From NCBI RefSeq assembly GCF_004297875.1, contig NZ_SCSK01000047.1, positions 52,220 to 116,219 on the forward strand: a stretch of 64,000 nucleotides of DNA, written 5' to 3'. Of this stretch, positions 38,930 to 48,348 are shown piece by piece. The position numbers were made by a program, and so were the translations under genes. The DNA is from Pandoraea sp. (lineage in GTDB: Bacteria > Pseudomonadota > Gammaproteobacteria > Burkholderiales > Burkholderiaceae). The notes beneath the pieces are model-generated. The model saw only the letters and a list, made by a program, of their open reading frames with translations. It ran no database searches and had not been told where the DNA came from. Position 1 is the stretch's first letter. The number at the start of each line of letters is the position of its first letter.

Positions 38930-38961
38930 GGTGATTTCCTGAGAATGAGTGATGGCGTTTC

Positions 38962-39471
38962 CTACAGGCCTATGGCCTTGCGTTGCGCAGCCAGGCGATC
39001 TTCGCCCTGCACGTTTTCGATGAGGTTCACGAGGTCGATCTCGACCAGCACGGCGCCGTTGAGGGTGAGCTTGTAATACGACAACGACGATGTCACCTTG
39101 AATTCGGTGTCGTCGCCTGCCTTGGCGCTGCCGGCGTCGATTTCTTTGTGCCGGCCGCGCACGACCACTTCGACGGCATCGACTTCACCGGTGTCGTCGC
39201 GCTGATAGGCGCCGGCAAAGCGCAGCTGCACGCCGTCGACCTTGCTCAGGCCGAACTGCTCGAAGATCTGGCGCATGAAGCCGCCGTAGGAGTGCTCGAG
39301 TTCGAGCTTTTCCATGCCGAGGTCGACATCGACCGGCCCGTTCATGCCGCCGCCGCGATATTCCTCCATCTTGCGCGAGAGCTTGGGCAGCGTCAGCTCC
39401 GTGCCTTGCCCGAGGTAGTTGTGACCTTCGTTGAAGATATTGAACAGCTTGAGTTTGGTCGGTAGTGCCAT
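38962..39471 (-). CDS. FII: Major tail tube protein FII
   Basis: 169 aa, P2 gpFII family, forming the inner tube of the contractile tail. The N-terminus MALPTKLKLFNIFNEG is typical. It follows the sheath gene by about 34 bases. Confidence 0.92.
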   Translation of the reverse strand: MALPTKLKLFNIFNEGHNYLGQGTELTLPKLSRKMEEYRGGGMNGPVDVDLGMEKLELEHSYGGFMRQIFEQFGLSKVDGVQLRFAGAYQRDDTGEVDAVEVVVRGRHKEIDAGSAKAGDDTEFKVTSSLSYYKLTLNGAVLVEIDLVNLIENVQGEDRLAAQRKAIGL

Positions 39472-39505
39472 GGTGTGTCCTCTGTGAGCGAGCCCGATGG
39501 GTGCG

Positions 39506-40678
39506 TCAAGCCGCGACGCGCTGCGCGAAATCGATCAGGTACCGATCGGTGATGCGCTGGCGCAAGACCAGGTTCTCCAGCGGCGGCACGGGCGTGTAGT
39601 CATAGTCGATGGTCAGCTTGCCGGCCTTCAGGGTGTCCTTGGTATTGATCGTGTCGTCATACCAGGCGTCGCCGCCGATCAGATAACCCTGGCTCACCAG
39701 TTCGCGGAATTTGGCGCGGATGCTCTCGATGATGTCGCGCGCCAGGCTCGGGTTGAGCGGGCCGTCGATGGCCCAGAATTGCGCCTCGGCGATGGAGTCG
39801 GCCACCACCTGGCTGGTGCGCGTGTAATTCTCAAAGGCGAACAGCGGGTCGGCTGAGCAGGTGCGCGAGCCCCAGAAACGAAAGCCCTTGAAATTGACCA
39901 GCGTCGTCACGTCGTGGCTGTTCAGATAGCCCGCGTCGGTCGCCGGGTCCTGCAGGTCCCAGAACACGTCTTTGGTCAGGCCCGTCACGCCACCCACCGG
40001 CACGTTCGACAACGTCTTGTGCCAGCCGGTCTCGGCGTCGATCCTGGCGCGCAGCCCCAGGGCGCGCGCCGTGGCCCAGGCGGCGGTCTCGCGATTGGCG
40101 GCGGTGTCCCAGCTCACGAAGTCGGGCCAGATCACCATCACCTCGCGCTGCCCGAAATTGTCGCGATATGCCGCCGCGTCTTCCTTGGTCGAGGCATCGG
40201 CCGCGCTCACATACGCGAACGCGCGCAGCTTGCGCGCCAGACTCGCCAGCTCGGCGGCCACCGGCGGGACATCGAGGCCGGGCACGCCCAGAATGCGCGG
40301 GCTCACGCCCAGTTTGTTCTTTGCGGCCAGCAGGGCTTTCATGCCGGTATAGCGGCCGTTGGCATCGGCGCCGCCGATGATCCGGCCGATGGTCTCGTGC
40401 GCGTCCTGGCCTTCCTCGACGCGCACCACCACGGTGGCCGGATTGGTTTGCCCCACGATCGCATCGAGCGAGCGCGCCAGCGTGCCTTGTTCGCCGGCAC
40501 GGCCAAGCGCACCTTGTACGTTGGTGAGCAGCACCGGCGTATCGAGCGGAAAGGTCGCGGCATCGGCGTCGCTGGCGGTGCAAACCATGCCGATCACGGC
40601 GGTCTCGATCGTGCGAATCGGGCGCGTGCCGTCGTTGAGCTCGAGCACGCGCACGCCATGGTGGTAATCGGTGGCCAT
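39506..40678 (-). CDS. FI: Tail sheath protein FI
   Basis: A 390-aa contractile tail sheath protein. N-terminus [13 protein letters not shown] is the family's; the C-terminus [21 protein letters not shown] is the conserved sheath end. The start at 40678 has GGAG 9 bases upstream. First gene of the F operon, with an Ogr-type dyad about 75 bases upstream. Confidence 0.95.
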   Translation of the reverse strand: MATDYHHGVRVLELNDGTRPIRTIETAVIGMVCTASDADAATFPLDTPVLLTNVQGALGRAGEQGTLARSLDAIVGQTNPATVVVRVEEGQDAHETIGRIIGGADANGRYTGMKALLAAKNKLGVSPRILGVPGLDVPPVAAELASLARKLRAFAYVSAADASTKEDAAAYRDNFGQREVMVIWPDFVSWDTAANRETAAWATARALGLRARIDAETGWHKTLSNVPVGGVTGLTKDVFWDLQDPATDAGYLNSHDVTTLVNFKGFRFWGSRTCSADPLFAFENYTRTSQVVADSIAEAQFWAIDGPLNPSLARDIIESIRAKFRELVSQGYLIGGDAWYDDTINTKDTLKAGKLTIDYDYTPVPPLENLVLRQRITDRYLIDFAQRVAA

Positions 40679-40745
40679 GAAATTCTCCGGAGGAATGGGT
40701 GGAAAAGCCTGCCGGTAGCGTCGCCCAGGCTCGCGCGAGATGCAC

Positions 40746-41504
40746 TCAAGTTTTGTTGTTGAGCGACGAGGCACAAGCCATGCGCTGTTTGGCTACGTCG
40801 TAGTACTCAGGCTCGATCTCGCTGCCAATCCAATGATGACCCGCGTCGCGTGCCGCGACGAGGAAAGTGCCGGATCCCGCGAAAGGGTCCAGTACTGTGC
40901 TGCCGGCAGGCACGAGGCGCATCACCTCACGTGCCAAGCCGATTGGCTTTTCCGTCATGTGTCGCTTTGGGTAGGCAAGACGCTCGGTGAACACGCCAGG
41001 AAGATAGACGTCAGTGCTGGCCGTACCTTCGCGGGTAGCCCACACCATGTACTCGGCCTGATGGCTAAAGCCGCCGCGTCGCGGTCGCGCGCGACCCTGC
41101 GTTTTGTCCCACACGGCAATTCCCTGCCAGATGAATCCGGCGCCCTGGACAGCGTCGGTCAGGCTCGGTAACTGGCGCCAGTCGATGAAGCACACCAGAT
41201 AGCCGCGCCGCTTGGTAACGCGCAGCGCTTGCTCTAGCCAGGTCATGCACCAGAAGGTCCACGAGCGCTGATCCTTGTTGTCATGCGAAAAATCCGGGTA
41301 ACGCGGCCCGGACGACGTAATGTATTTTTCGCCCGCGGGCCTGGCGCGCGCGCTGCTGTGCAGGCCGCCCGACGAATATGGCGGGTCGGTAAACAGCAAG
41401 TCGACACTTTCATCGGGCAGCCGCCGCAGCAAGTCAATGGCGTTTTCACGGAACAGATGATTCTGAAATGCCGCGATTGGCGGCCGAGTGAGCGAGGATG
41501 TCAT
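40746..41504 (-). CDS. Phage DNA methyltransferase (beta class, N6-A or N4-C)
   Basis: 252 aa. Motif IV TDPPY (39-43) comes before the SAM-binding motif I DPFAGSGT (206-213), the beta-class order. [14 protein letters not shown] is also conserved. No restriction gene is near, so it is probably a self-protection or anti-restriction enzyme like Mu Mom or phage orphan methylases. It begins inside com, and a hairpin frames its ribosome site. It occupies the same place between tail fibre chaperone and FI as the Z/fun cargo gene of P2. Confidence 0.88.
   Translation of the reverse strand: MTSSLTRPPIAAFQNHLFRENAIDLLRRLPDESVDLLFTDPPYSSGGLHSSARARPAGEKYITSSGPRYPDFSHDNKDQRSWTFWCMTWLEQALRVTKRRGYLVCFIDWRQLPSLTDAVQGAGFIWQGIAVWDKTQGRARPRRGGFSHQAEYMVWATREGTASTDVYLPGVFTERLAYPKRHMTEKPIGLAREVMRLVPAGSTVLDPFAGSGTFLVAARDAGHHWIGSEIEPEYYDVAKQRMACASSLNNKT
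40755..40777 (-). promoter_or_regulatory. Ogr-type activator dyad of the F operon
   Basis: GTTGT (40755-40759), 13 bases, ACAAG (40773-40777). Its centre is about 88 bases before the FI start codon. It lies inside the 3' end of the methyltransferase gene. Same architecture as two other late-operon sites. Confidence 0.6.
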
Positions 41505-41664
41505 TCGAATGCTTCCTTGAATCTGACGCTCGGCGGCATTCGGGTTCGGGGCGCTCGGCCCTCAACACGTTTAATGCCCGGCAGCGCGGGCATTTGATGC
41601 TCAGGCGGGTGTACTCCGCCATGGCCAGTTTGCGGCGGCAGTTCTCGCAGCGAATTTCCTTCAT
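41446..41664 (-). CDS. com: Com-like zinc-finger translational regulator
   Basis: A 72-aa protein with one zinc finger C6-x2-C9 ... C25-x2-C28 (RCENCRRKL, IKCPRC) and a hydrophilic tail. In phage Mu, Com binds the com-mom mRNA and opens the mom ribosome site. Here the 3' end overlaps the methyltransferase start by 59 bases, as com overlaps mom. The start at 41664 gives the family's normal MKEIRC N-terminus. Confidence 0.85.
   Translation of the reverse strand: MKEIRCENCRRKLAMAEYTRLSIKCPRCRALNVLRAERPEPECRRASDSRKHSNDILAHSAANRGISESSVP
41506..41542 (-). promoter_or_regulatory. Hairpin sequestering the methyltransferase start (Mom-like)
   Basis: On the mRNA CGAATGC (41542-41536) pairs with GCATTCG (41512-41506); the second arm ends one base before the ATG and the AAGGAA ribosome site is in the 23-base loop next to the stem. 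It lies within com. By analogy with Mu it could be the translation-inhibitor stem that Com opens. Confidence 0.5.
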
Positions 41665-41807
41665 CGTGGTTAGCCTTGCATAAATATGGTAGGCTGCGCC
41701 CGCCTGTACAGGTGGCGCGGCCTTGGCCAAACTTGCAGGGCTTATCTGCGAGGGCGGGGCGTGTTCGGTGTTCGCGCACCGATGCACGTCGCCGCGTCTT
41801 TTCCTAA

Positions 41808-42245
41808 CTATCTGCTGGTCGCGCCACCGATCGTTATTTCAACGCCGGGTGCTCGCGGCCACACCACCTCAAACGGGAAGCCTTCCTGCGCGGTCAGGTC
41901 GCGCAATGCCTGCCGGTAGCGAGATGCCGCCGCCTCCAGCCCGGCATCGCCGGCATCCCGCGCCTTGTTGATCAGCTGATCGGCTTCGAGCAAGTGCTGC
42001 GCCCGCTGCGCGCGAATCTGCGCCGCCACCTGGTCGCGCTCGAAATCTTGCTGATACTTTGCCCAGGCCGCCTGGATGCCCTTGAGCGTGGGTGGTTTGG
42101 CGGGCAAGTGCCAGGCGACGATGCGTGCGGTGCCAGCCTGCTTGCCGTCGGGGCCGAGTGGGTGCGCCACCCAGAAATCGCGACCGTGTTCGGCCTGCGG
42201 ATATAGGCGCAGGATCGTGTAAATGGTTTGATCGTGAGTCAGCAT
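41808..42245 (-). CDS. Tail fibre assembly protein
   Basis: A 145-aa chaperone-like protein directly after the tail fibre gene, position of P2 gene G. The N-terminus (MLTHDQTIYTILRLYPQAEHG) and a long helical region (60-120) fit the DUF4376/XkdW-type tail fibre chaperones rather than P2 gpG itself. Confidence 0.7.
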   Translation of the reverse strand: MLTHDQTIYTILRLYPQAEHGRDFWVAHPLGPDGKQAGTARIVAWHLPAKPPTLKGIQAAWAKYQQDFERDQVAAQIRAQRAQHLLEADQLINKARDAGDAGLEAAASRYRQALRDLTAQEGFPFEVVWPRAPGVEITIGGATSR

Positions 42246-42252
42246 GGTTGCC

Positions 42253-43857
42253 TTATTGATTTCGCAGGGTGGCCGCGCGCAAATAAATATACGAGCCGCC
42301 GGTGCGATCGCCGACCGCCCTCAGGCCGGTCATCACGTAGGGCGCCGGGACATCGGCGACTACCGAACTGCCGGTGATACCCACAAAAACCCGACCGAAT
42401 TCAACCGTGCCGGAGTGTCGCTGCACGGCCGCGCCGGCTGTCGCCTTGCTGTTGAGGCTGTTGTAGATCGCATGGAAATTAGCGTCGACGTGACTCGTGC
42501 TGGCCTTGGTTGCCACCGCCGCATTGATGGCGTCGGCGTAGCTCCTGTCGGCCTTGCCGGCCGGATCGAAATTCCACGAGCCCCAGACTTGGCCGCCCGC
42601 GCCGCGCGTGATGTCGGACGCGTTGAAAGTCCATGCGTTGTTTCGATCGGCGAGATGCAAAACGATCACGGACGGCGATGAATCGCCGCCGCCGGCATAG
42701 GCATCGATCGCGGCGATATGGCGCTTTCCCCATTGCGTCCAGCGAATGCCCATGTAGGCGGCCTGGTTGTCGGGGCAATCGATCTGCAAGGCTGGCGTGC
42801 GCTCGGCGTTCCACGCAACGAACGCGCCGCCGATGGAGTTCGTGCCGTTGGGGCTGACCCGATAGGCGAACTTGCCGTAGCTCGTTCGTGTGGCCATGCC
42901 CTTATCGGGTTTCAGTGTGCCGCCGTCGGTCGTGAGCGGGTTGGGTAGATTGCCGGTGTCGTAGGGCACCTGGCCGGCAATCGTTGGGCGCACGTCGAAT
43001 TCGACCGGGCCAGTCACACGGCCGCCCGAGCTGGGCAAGGCCGCGTCAGCGATACTTTTGGCCCGGTCGGCGGTGGCTTGCGCGTTTGCCACCGCCTGGG
43101 GGCTGGCATAGCGCTTGTCGGCTTGCGCTAGCGGCACGGCATGGCGTGCGCTCGTGGCATCGGCGACCGCGAAGGTTTGATCAGCCGAGCCGGCCAGCGC
43201 CGCCTTTGTCGCCAACCGCCTGGCCAGATTGCCTGGCGTGACGGCGGCCGAATTGTCCGTGCCGGCCGCGATCTCGGCCTGGCTGGCGATTCTGATCAGG
43301 CCGGCGCGTTCTTCATTGGCGGTGCGCGCGGCCAGGCCGGCCGGCGTCACCGCGCGGCCCGCGTCGGTGCCGCGCCGGGTTTCTTCCGCTGTGGCGAGTT
43401 CGACCACCCCCTGGCGTTCGGTGGTGGCCGGCGGGTTGGTAAAGCTCGCGTCGCCGAACGTCAGGCGGGTGGCGTCGACGGTCACGAGGCGCACGTCGGT
43501 CGACAGCAGCAGGATGGCGACCGAGGACTTTTCCATGATCGGCGTGGGCTGGCAGTAGGTGCCGAGCAGCACGCCGTTATCCAGATACAGCCCAAAGCCG
43601 TACAGCACAAACTGGTCCGGGCCGTCGTCGCGAATCGTCACGTGAATGGTGTCGGGCGCGACGTTCTCGCCGGCGATGGTGCTCACGCGCTTGATCTCGT
43701 GCGGCAGCGTCTGCAGCGAGCCGGCAGGCTCGAAAGGCGCGCCGGCGAAGCCGACCTCGTTGACACGACGCATGGCGGTACCGGTGTTGTCAGGGCCGAT
43801 CAGTGCGGCGCGTCCGGCATCGGTCAGGGTGAGGAGCGTTCCAGCCATATCAGGCAT
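42253..43857 (-). CDS. H: Tail fibre protein H
   Basis: 534 aa. Conserved P2 gpH-type N-terminal attachment region (LLTLTDAGRAALI; residues 1-140). Then come two repeats of the type G-V-V-E-L-A-T-x-E-E and G-T-D-x-x-x-A-V-T-P (about 145-215), a helical shaft and a C-terminal receptor-binding region. Host range is probably set by the last 200 residues. Confidence 0.9.
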   Translation of the reverse strand: MPDMAGTLLTLTDAGRAALIGPDNTGTAMRRVNEVGFAGAPFEPAGSLQTLPHEIKRVSTIAGENVAPDTIHVTIRDDGPDQFVLYGFGLYLDNGVLLGTYCQPTPIMEKSSVAILLLSTDVRLVTVDATRLTFGDASFTNPPATTERQGVVELATAEETRRGTDAGRAVTPAGLAARTANEERAGLIRIASQAEIAAGTDNSAAVTPGNLARRLATKAALAGSADQTFAVADATSARHAVPLAQADKRYASPQAVANAQATADRAKSIADAALPSSGGRVTGPVEFDVRPTIAGQVPYDTGNLPNPLTTDGGTLKPDKGMATRTSYGKFAYRVSPNGTNSIGGAFVAWNAERTPALQIDCPDNQAAYMGIRWTQWGKRHIAAIDAYAGGGDSSPSVIVLHLADRNNAWTFNASDITRGAGGQVWGSWNFDPAGKADRSYADAINAAVATKASTSHVDANFHAIYNSLNSKATAGAAVQRHSGTVEFGRVFVGITGSSVVADVPAPYVMTGLRAVGDRTGGSYIYLRAATLRNQ

Positions 43858-44392
43858 CCGATAGAGAAAGTCGGCAATACAACGCGGGTCGAATTGCCGC
43901 AGCGACGGCGAGCGCGCCGAGTTGCTCGAAGCCTTGGGTGAACGTGAAATGCGCGCGTACCGGCTTGGTGCGTTGCACTTCGTCGATCACATCGGCCACC
44001 AGGGCGGCGGTGGCCCGCTCGCCATCGCGGCTGGAGATTGTCATCACCAGCTCGAAGGTGTGTGGTGGCCCCGGCGGGTCGCATTGCCACCACTCGCGCA
44101 CCACGATATTGGCGCCGAAGGCGGCGACCGCGTCGCGCACGGCCGCCGCCGTGCCTTTGCGCCGCGCTACCGGAATGGCGGCTCGCACACGCGCGCGCTT
44201 GACCTGTTCCGGCCAGTAGTCTTTCCAGGCATCGATGCCCAGATGCCAGGCCAGCCAGGGCAACAATGACGCCGGGCAGGTATCCGGGTTCATCAACGCG
44301 CGCAGCGGCACGCGCAATGCGCCCAGCTCGGCCGTCACGGCGCTCACATGCCGCTCGAGCGGCGTCGTATTGGGGGGCAACAGCTCAGCCAT
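43850..44392 (-). CDS. I: Baseplate protein I
   Basis: 180 aa, gpI family. LLPWLAWHLGIDAW is the family's signature. The start at 44392 (MAELLPPNTTPLE) overlaps the end of J by 8 bases; its end overlaps the start of H. Confidence 0.9.
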   Translation of the reverse strand: MAELLPPNTTPLERHVSAVTAELGALRVPLRALMNPDTCPASLLPWLAWHLGIDAWKDYWPEQVKRARVRAAIPVARRKGTAAAVRDAVAAFGANIVVREWWQCDPPGPPHTFELVMTISSRDGERATAALVADVIDEVQRTKPVRAHFTFTQGFEQLGALAVAAAIRPALYCRLSLSDA

Positions 44393-45290
44393 AAACACCC
44401 CCATGCTCGATGTCGACGGCGACACAATAGGGCGCCTGCGCTTTCGTGGTGCTCACATTGGCGCCCGGCGCGAGCAATTCGACGCGCTCGACGCCCTCGA
44501 CGTGCAGTGCGGCATACAAGCCCGAGATCGTGACTTCGCGTGCCAGTCGATGACAGCTCTCGACGTAGGCATCGAGCCGGCGGCGAGCTACCGCCAGCAC
44601 CACGCTCGAATCGGGCCCGCTGAACGTGTAGAGCCTGGCATGCACCCGATACGTCACGATTTGCGCCGACTGCACGGTAACGTGATCGGTGAGGGGGCGC
44701 ACGTCGTCGGCCCGCAGCACCGACGCGACCGCGTCGAGCAGATCCTGTGGCGCGCTGCCGTCACCGATGCGCGACAGGATCGTAATCACGACCTCGCCTG
44801 GGGCCGGACTGCCGGCGGAAGCATCGAGCACACGGCCGTCCGCGCCGAGCGCATGCGAGCGGTATGCGCCCTCCGGGCCGGCCACCGAAAAGCCTTGCGG
44901 CGCGAGCTGAATGCGCTTGCGCAGATCCGTGTCCTCTTCCCGGATGGCGGGCAGGTTATGCGCCGGGTCGGCGGGACGGATGGTCAGCCGCTTGATTTCG
45001 AAGAGTGCGGCGAGCTGCTCGAGGTCGGCGCCTGCCGCGTAAGCCAGCATCACGGCATGCGCCGCCTCGTTGATGCGCTGGCGCAGCAGCAGCTCACGGT
45101 AGGCGTTTTCCTCGAGATGCTTCACCAGGGGCTCCGATTCGAGCGAGAGCAGGGCAGCCATGCCGGGCTGCTGCTCGGCCGGGTAGCGGGCGACAAGCGC
45201 CGCCTTGCGCGCCGCGAGTATCGTCTCGTAATCGAGTGTTTCGATTACCTCGGGCGGCGGCAGTTGGGATAGATCGATGACGCTGGTCAT
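44385..45290 (-). CDS. J: Baseplate protein J
   Basis: 301 aa, gpJ family baseplate wedge protein (LSQLPPPEVIETLDYE start). The start at 45290 overlaps the W stop (ATGA). Confidence 0.92.
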   Translation of the reverse strand: MTSVIDLSQLPPPEVIETLDYETILAARKAALVARYPAEQQPGMAALLSLESEPLVKHLEENAYRELLLRQRINEAAHAVMLAYAAGADLEQLAALFEIKRLTIRPADPAHNLPAIREEDTDLRKRIQLAPQGFSVAGPEGAYRSHALGADGRVLDASAGSPAPGEVVITILSRIGDGSAPQDLLDAVASVLRADDVRPLTDHVTVQSAQIVTYRVHARLYTFSGPDSSVVLAVARRRLDAYVESCHRLAREVTISGLYAALHVEGVERVELLAPGANVSTTKAQAPYCVAVDIEHGGVYG

Positions 45291-45646
45291 TTGAACGTGC
45301 CTCGCAGCGGTACCGACAAGGTCACGGCGTGCGCGCCGCGCGGCCCATCGATGCGGGCGCCGGTAAGGTCGATAATGAGCGATGGCCCTTGCGTGTCGAA
45401 AGCCACCGAGCCCAGGCGAAGGCGCGGTTCCCACTGCATCAGCGCGATCACCGAGGCGGCATAGGCCCGCAAGCGCGTGGCGCCGTTAAGCGGCTGGTCG
45501 ATCAACTCGGGCAGCAGTGAGCCATAGTCGCGTCGCATCACGCGCGTGCCAAGCGGCGTGCCAAGAATGTCGCTCACTGATTGCCGAATATGCGCCAGGT
45601 CGTCCAGCCAACGGCCGGTGGCCGCATCCATCCCGACGCCCTTCAT
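45287..45646 (-). CDS. W: Baseplate protein W (gp25-like)
   Basis: 119 aa, T4 gp25-like lysozyme-fold wedge protein (HIRQSVSDILGTPLGTRVMRRDYGS). Overlaps V and J by four bases each. Confidence 0.92.
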   Translation of the reverse strand: MKGVGMDAATGRWLDDLAHIRQSVSDILGTPLGTRVMRRDYGSLLPELIDQPLNGATRLRAYAASVIALMQWEPRLRLGSVAFDTQGPSLIIDLTGARIDGPRGAHAVTLSVPLRGTFK

Positions 45647-46281
45647 CGCGTGCCCACCGTCTCGTTGCTGCCTCGCTGCACGCCACCGTGGCGATGGTTG
45701 TCGAGCGCGACACCATTCGAGGTCAGCCTGCCATCGCTGTGCGCGATATCGCCGGTAATCACCGTGCGCCCGCCGGCGCCCGGCCGGCCGCTCATGCCGC
45801 CGTTATAGGTGAGAAGTTTGTCGACCACCAGCGCGCCCTTCACATGCACGTCGCCCGTGAATTGCGCCTTGGGGAAGTCTACCGTTGCCCGGCCGCTGCC
45901 CTGAACGATCGCGGTCTTCACGCCCGTCGCGCGCAGCGCTCCGGTGGCGTGGTTGTAATCGATGCGCGCACCATCCGGATAGCGCGTTACATGCTCGGCG
46001 GGAGCGTTGCTCGGCGTGGGGTGCGTGTCAGACGGCAAGCCGCGCAGCACGATGCCCGCCGCCAACTCGCCGCTGGGCGACAGCACGACGACCTGCTCGC
46101 CCTCGGTCGGCGGGTTCCACGTCGACGTCTTGCCCGCACAGGGCTCGACCCAGGGAAGCCACTCCGTCATGCGCTTGCCGATCGCCACCCGACAGCACGG
46201 CGGGTTGTGCCGCACCTGCGCCACGGTGCCCGTGGCGATCAGGTTGGCAAGACGGCGGTTGAGTTCGGCAATGGCATCCAT
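45643..46281 (-). CDS. V: Baseplate spike protein V
   Basis: 212 aa, gpV spike: OB-fold N-terminus, then a beta-helical C-terminus with repeats of DGARIDYNHATGALRATG type. No Shine-Dalgarno is seen before the ATG; the preceding bases are a C-run. First gene of the V operon. Confidence 0.9.
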   Translation of the reverse strand: MDAIAELNRRLANLIATGTVAQVRHNPPCCRVAIGKRMTEWLPWVEPCAGKTSTWNPPTEGEQVVVLSPSGELAAGIVLRGLPSDTHPTPSNAPAEHVTRYPDGARIDYNHATGALRATGVKTAIVQGSGRATVDFPKAQFTGDVHVKGALVVDKLLTYNGGMSGRPGAGGRTVITGDIAHSDGRLTSNGVALDNHRHGGVQRGSNETVGTR

Positions 46282-46320
46282 GGGGGTAGGATGCCGTGCG
46301 CGCGTGGACGGATCACGTTA

Positions 46321-46497
46321 ATGGGGTTGTTTGGTAGTCGGCTACAACACATCAAGGGAGTGCCAGTGTTTGAGACCTATCGTCCCCAACCGCTATCGAA
46401 TCCTTCTGGATGGAAATTGCGAAAAGGTCGCCCTGGCTGGCCAGGATCTGATGAGAAATTTTTGTTTGCACCCCAACCTGAGATAAACACTATATGA
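46321..46497 (+). CDS. Doubtful 58-aa ORF in the V-upstream gap
   Basis: MGLFGSRLQHIKGVPVF..., with no good ribosome site and overlapping the dyad above. Listed only because the 289-base gap (46,282-46,570) holds nothing else; probably not a gene. Confidence 0.15.
   Translation: MGLFGSRLQHIKGVPVFETYRPQPLSNPSGWKLRKGRPGWPGSDEKFLFAPQPEINTI
46326..46348 (-). promoter_or_regulatory. Ogr-type activator dyad of the V operon
   Basis: GTTGT (46326-46330), 13 bases, ACAAC (46344-46348), a perfect 5-bp dyad centred 56 bases upstream of the V start codon. Confidence 0.65.
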
Positions 46498-46570
46498 TCG
46501 TTGCCCAACGAGGTCGCTCGGGAATAGGGGGTAATTTTCCAGCGCAAGGGTCTTTGCAGGAGATAGGTGA

Positions 46571-47494
46571 ATGAGCGGTAACTCAAGTGGAAATAAAAAA
46601 ACGAAATCTTTAGAAGATATCTTTGCGGTTCCCTCTGACAAGCTCAGAGATTTGAGGAAAGTCATTCAAAACCTGAAAGACTTTCGAGAGTTCTTCGGTG
46701 CCAATGTTCAGTTTCCCTTGGTCGTCGACAGCAACATCGTTCTGGGGGACATTCTCTGGCTTGTCGCCGAGCGACGGGATGTCGCTGCCAGAACCAATCT
46801 AATGGAGATCATCGACGCTGAAACCATTGAGCTCTACGCGCCTCCACGGTTGGTATGCGAAGTCGAAGAGAAAATACCATTGCTTGCCGAACAAAGAGGG
46901 CTGGACATCAATGAAATGAATGAGCATTGGCAAACATATAAGTCGAAGATAAAAATTGTCCAACCTGATGACGAAAGTGTGCGGTTGCTAAGAAGTGGAG
47001 TTGACCCAGACGACGCGGATTTTGTCGCGCTCGAGAAAGAGATTCCCGCTGCTGGCACGATTACGAAGGATAAGCACATCCGCGCGATGGGAGGGAACCA
47101 GATTTCGATCAACTGCATAGTTCACCTGCGCAATTATTCTCGCGCAACCGTAATTGAACTGAATATCAAAGTTAACGGGTTTTGGTTGGCGGTGCTTAGT
47201 ATGTCTGCAATGCGGGGTCTGTATCTTGCTGTTAAAGCACTGGCCGGTAGGATCAAAGGCGCACCAGACTGGTTCAAGGTGGCATTGCTAGGGGGGGGCG
47301 TGCTTATGGTTTGTCATCCCGGCGCTCGTGCCAAGGTGGCAAATAGTCTGCAGACGCTTTTGGGTGGCATTTCTGATGCAACGCCGGTCGTCATATCGTT
47401 GATCGCCAATGCCGCGACTTTGATGGATAAGAATAAAACTGAGGCGCAAATGCACCTGGCGCGAGCGATGAAAGAGCTTGGTGGGAACGAGTAA
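46571..47494 (+). CDS. PIN-domain protein with hydrophobic C-terminus
   Basis: 307 aa. N-terminal PIN-type nuclease fold with acidic residues D53 (VVDSNIV), E97, D148/D150 (DPDDADF) and D167 (TITKDKH), which match the usual four-acid site. The last third has three hydrophobic stretches (about 202-222, 234-250, 268-288), unusual for VapC-type toxins. The bases are clearly more AT-rich than the phage structural genes. It is transcribed opposite to the late operon. A membrane-linked RNase with an exclusion or abortive-infection role is possible. Confidence 0.65.
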   Translation: MSGNSSGNKKTKSLEDIFAVPSDKLRDLRKVIQNLKDFREFFGANVQFPLVVDSNIVLGDILWLVAERRDVAARTNLMEIIDAETIELYAPPRLVCEVEEKIPLLAEQRGLDINEMNEHWQTYKSKIKIVQPDDESVRLLRSGVDPDDADFVALEKEIPAAGTITKDKHIRAMGGNQISINCIVHLRNYSRATVIELNIKVNGFWLAVLSMSAMRGLYLAVKALAGRIKGAPDWFKVALLGGGVLMVCHPGARAKVANSLQTLLGGISDATPVVISLIANAATLMDKNKTEAQMHLARAMKELGGNE

Positions 47495-47557
47495 CCGTAA
47501 TGGGCGTTGGGCGCCTGCCGAGATCGCCAGAGCGCGCGAGCGCAATGATTTCGCTCG

Positions 47558-48226
47558 CTAGAGAGTCTCACCGGATTGAATCCTCTTAAAGGTATCTATG
47601 AGCAAATTGTCAGCTTGCCGAAGCGTTAGCGTCACCTTGAAATTATGTTTGATATGTACAACAAGCCAATGTAACCGCGCACAGAATTCAGCGTAAGACT
47701 TATCGTTGTCCGGAGACCAATTGAGCCATATGTTTTTCGGCGGTTGGACAGTCAGCTTGGAGAGCGCGTATTTTGCCTGGGTGTCATAGATAGGGAACAA
47801 CCTGGGGTTATGGAAGTGCAAATATTTGGAGACAAAAGATCTGGGTTGTCTAGCCATCATGCCGTCTAATGTAGCCAATACTGAGCCGTGTATTTGAACT
47901 GCGCGACCTGGGTCTTTAACAAAGTGGGTGCGCTGCCGCAAGGTGTCTGCCAGATTGCTATCCAGCGTGCTGCTTTTTAGTAGTTCGGCGGCCTTCCCGG
48001 ACGCGGACTTGCGCTCTAAATCGAGATTTTTAATTGCCTGTCTTTCGATCGCCGCCGCATAAGCACGACCGATAATCCAAATCTTTGAGATGACCGCCCC
48101 TTCGTCTCTATGTGCTGGATGTTTTTCGCACATTTTATAGAGGGTATCGTTACCTATGTCCGTAACGCGTGGGTCTAGCGCCTTATCAATATCAGACTGA
48201 CTGAGCGAGATGGCCGGGCTTTTCAT
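47558..48226 (-). CDS. Hypothetical accessory protein
   Basis: 222 aa, not recognised. All-alpha look; a conserved-looking centre SFVSKYLHFHNPRLFPIYD (about 130-148) with His and Asp resembles a possible active site. No membrane helix. Low GC; convergent with the PIN gene, so the cluster is likely to have entered as a unit. Confidence 0.6.
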   Translation of the reverse strand: MKSPAISLSQSDIDKALDPRVTDIGNDTLYKMCEKHPAHRDEGAVISKIWIIGRAYAAAIERQAIKNLDLERKSASGKAAELLKSSTLDSNLADTLRQRTHFVKDPGRAVQIHGSVLATLDGMMARQPRSFVSKYLHFHNPRLFPIYDTQAKYALSKLTVQPPKNIWLNWSPDNDKSYAEFCARLHWLVVHIKHNFKVTLTLRQADNLLIDTFKRIQSGETL

Positions 48227-48348
48227 TTTTTATTCTGCAGGAGATGTGGAGTCTTACTATGGCGCCGCCATTATAGGATGCCCACCCGCGGTAAAGCAGC
48301 ATAGACATTTATCCTGAAAAGCCGTCATCGACTATATGGGAGTTGCCA

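Noticed and set aside
41678..41720. Palindrome CCTGTACAGG upstream of com as a second LexA-type site
   Set aside because: The arms and spacing do not fit CTGT-N8-ACAG; it is a short GC-rich dyad that could equally be an RNA hairpin.
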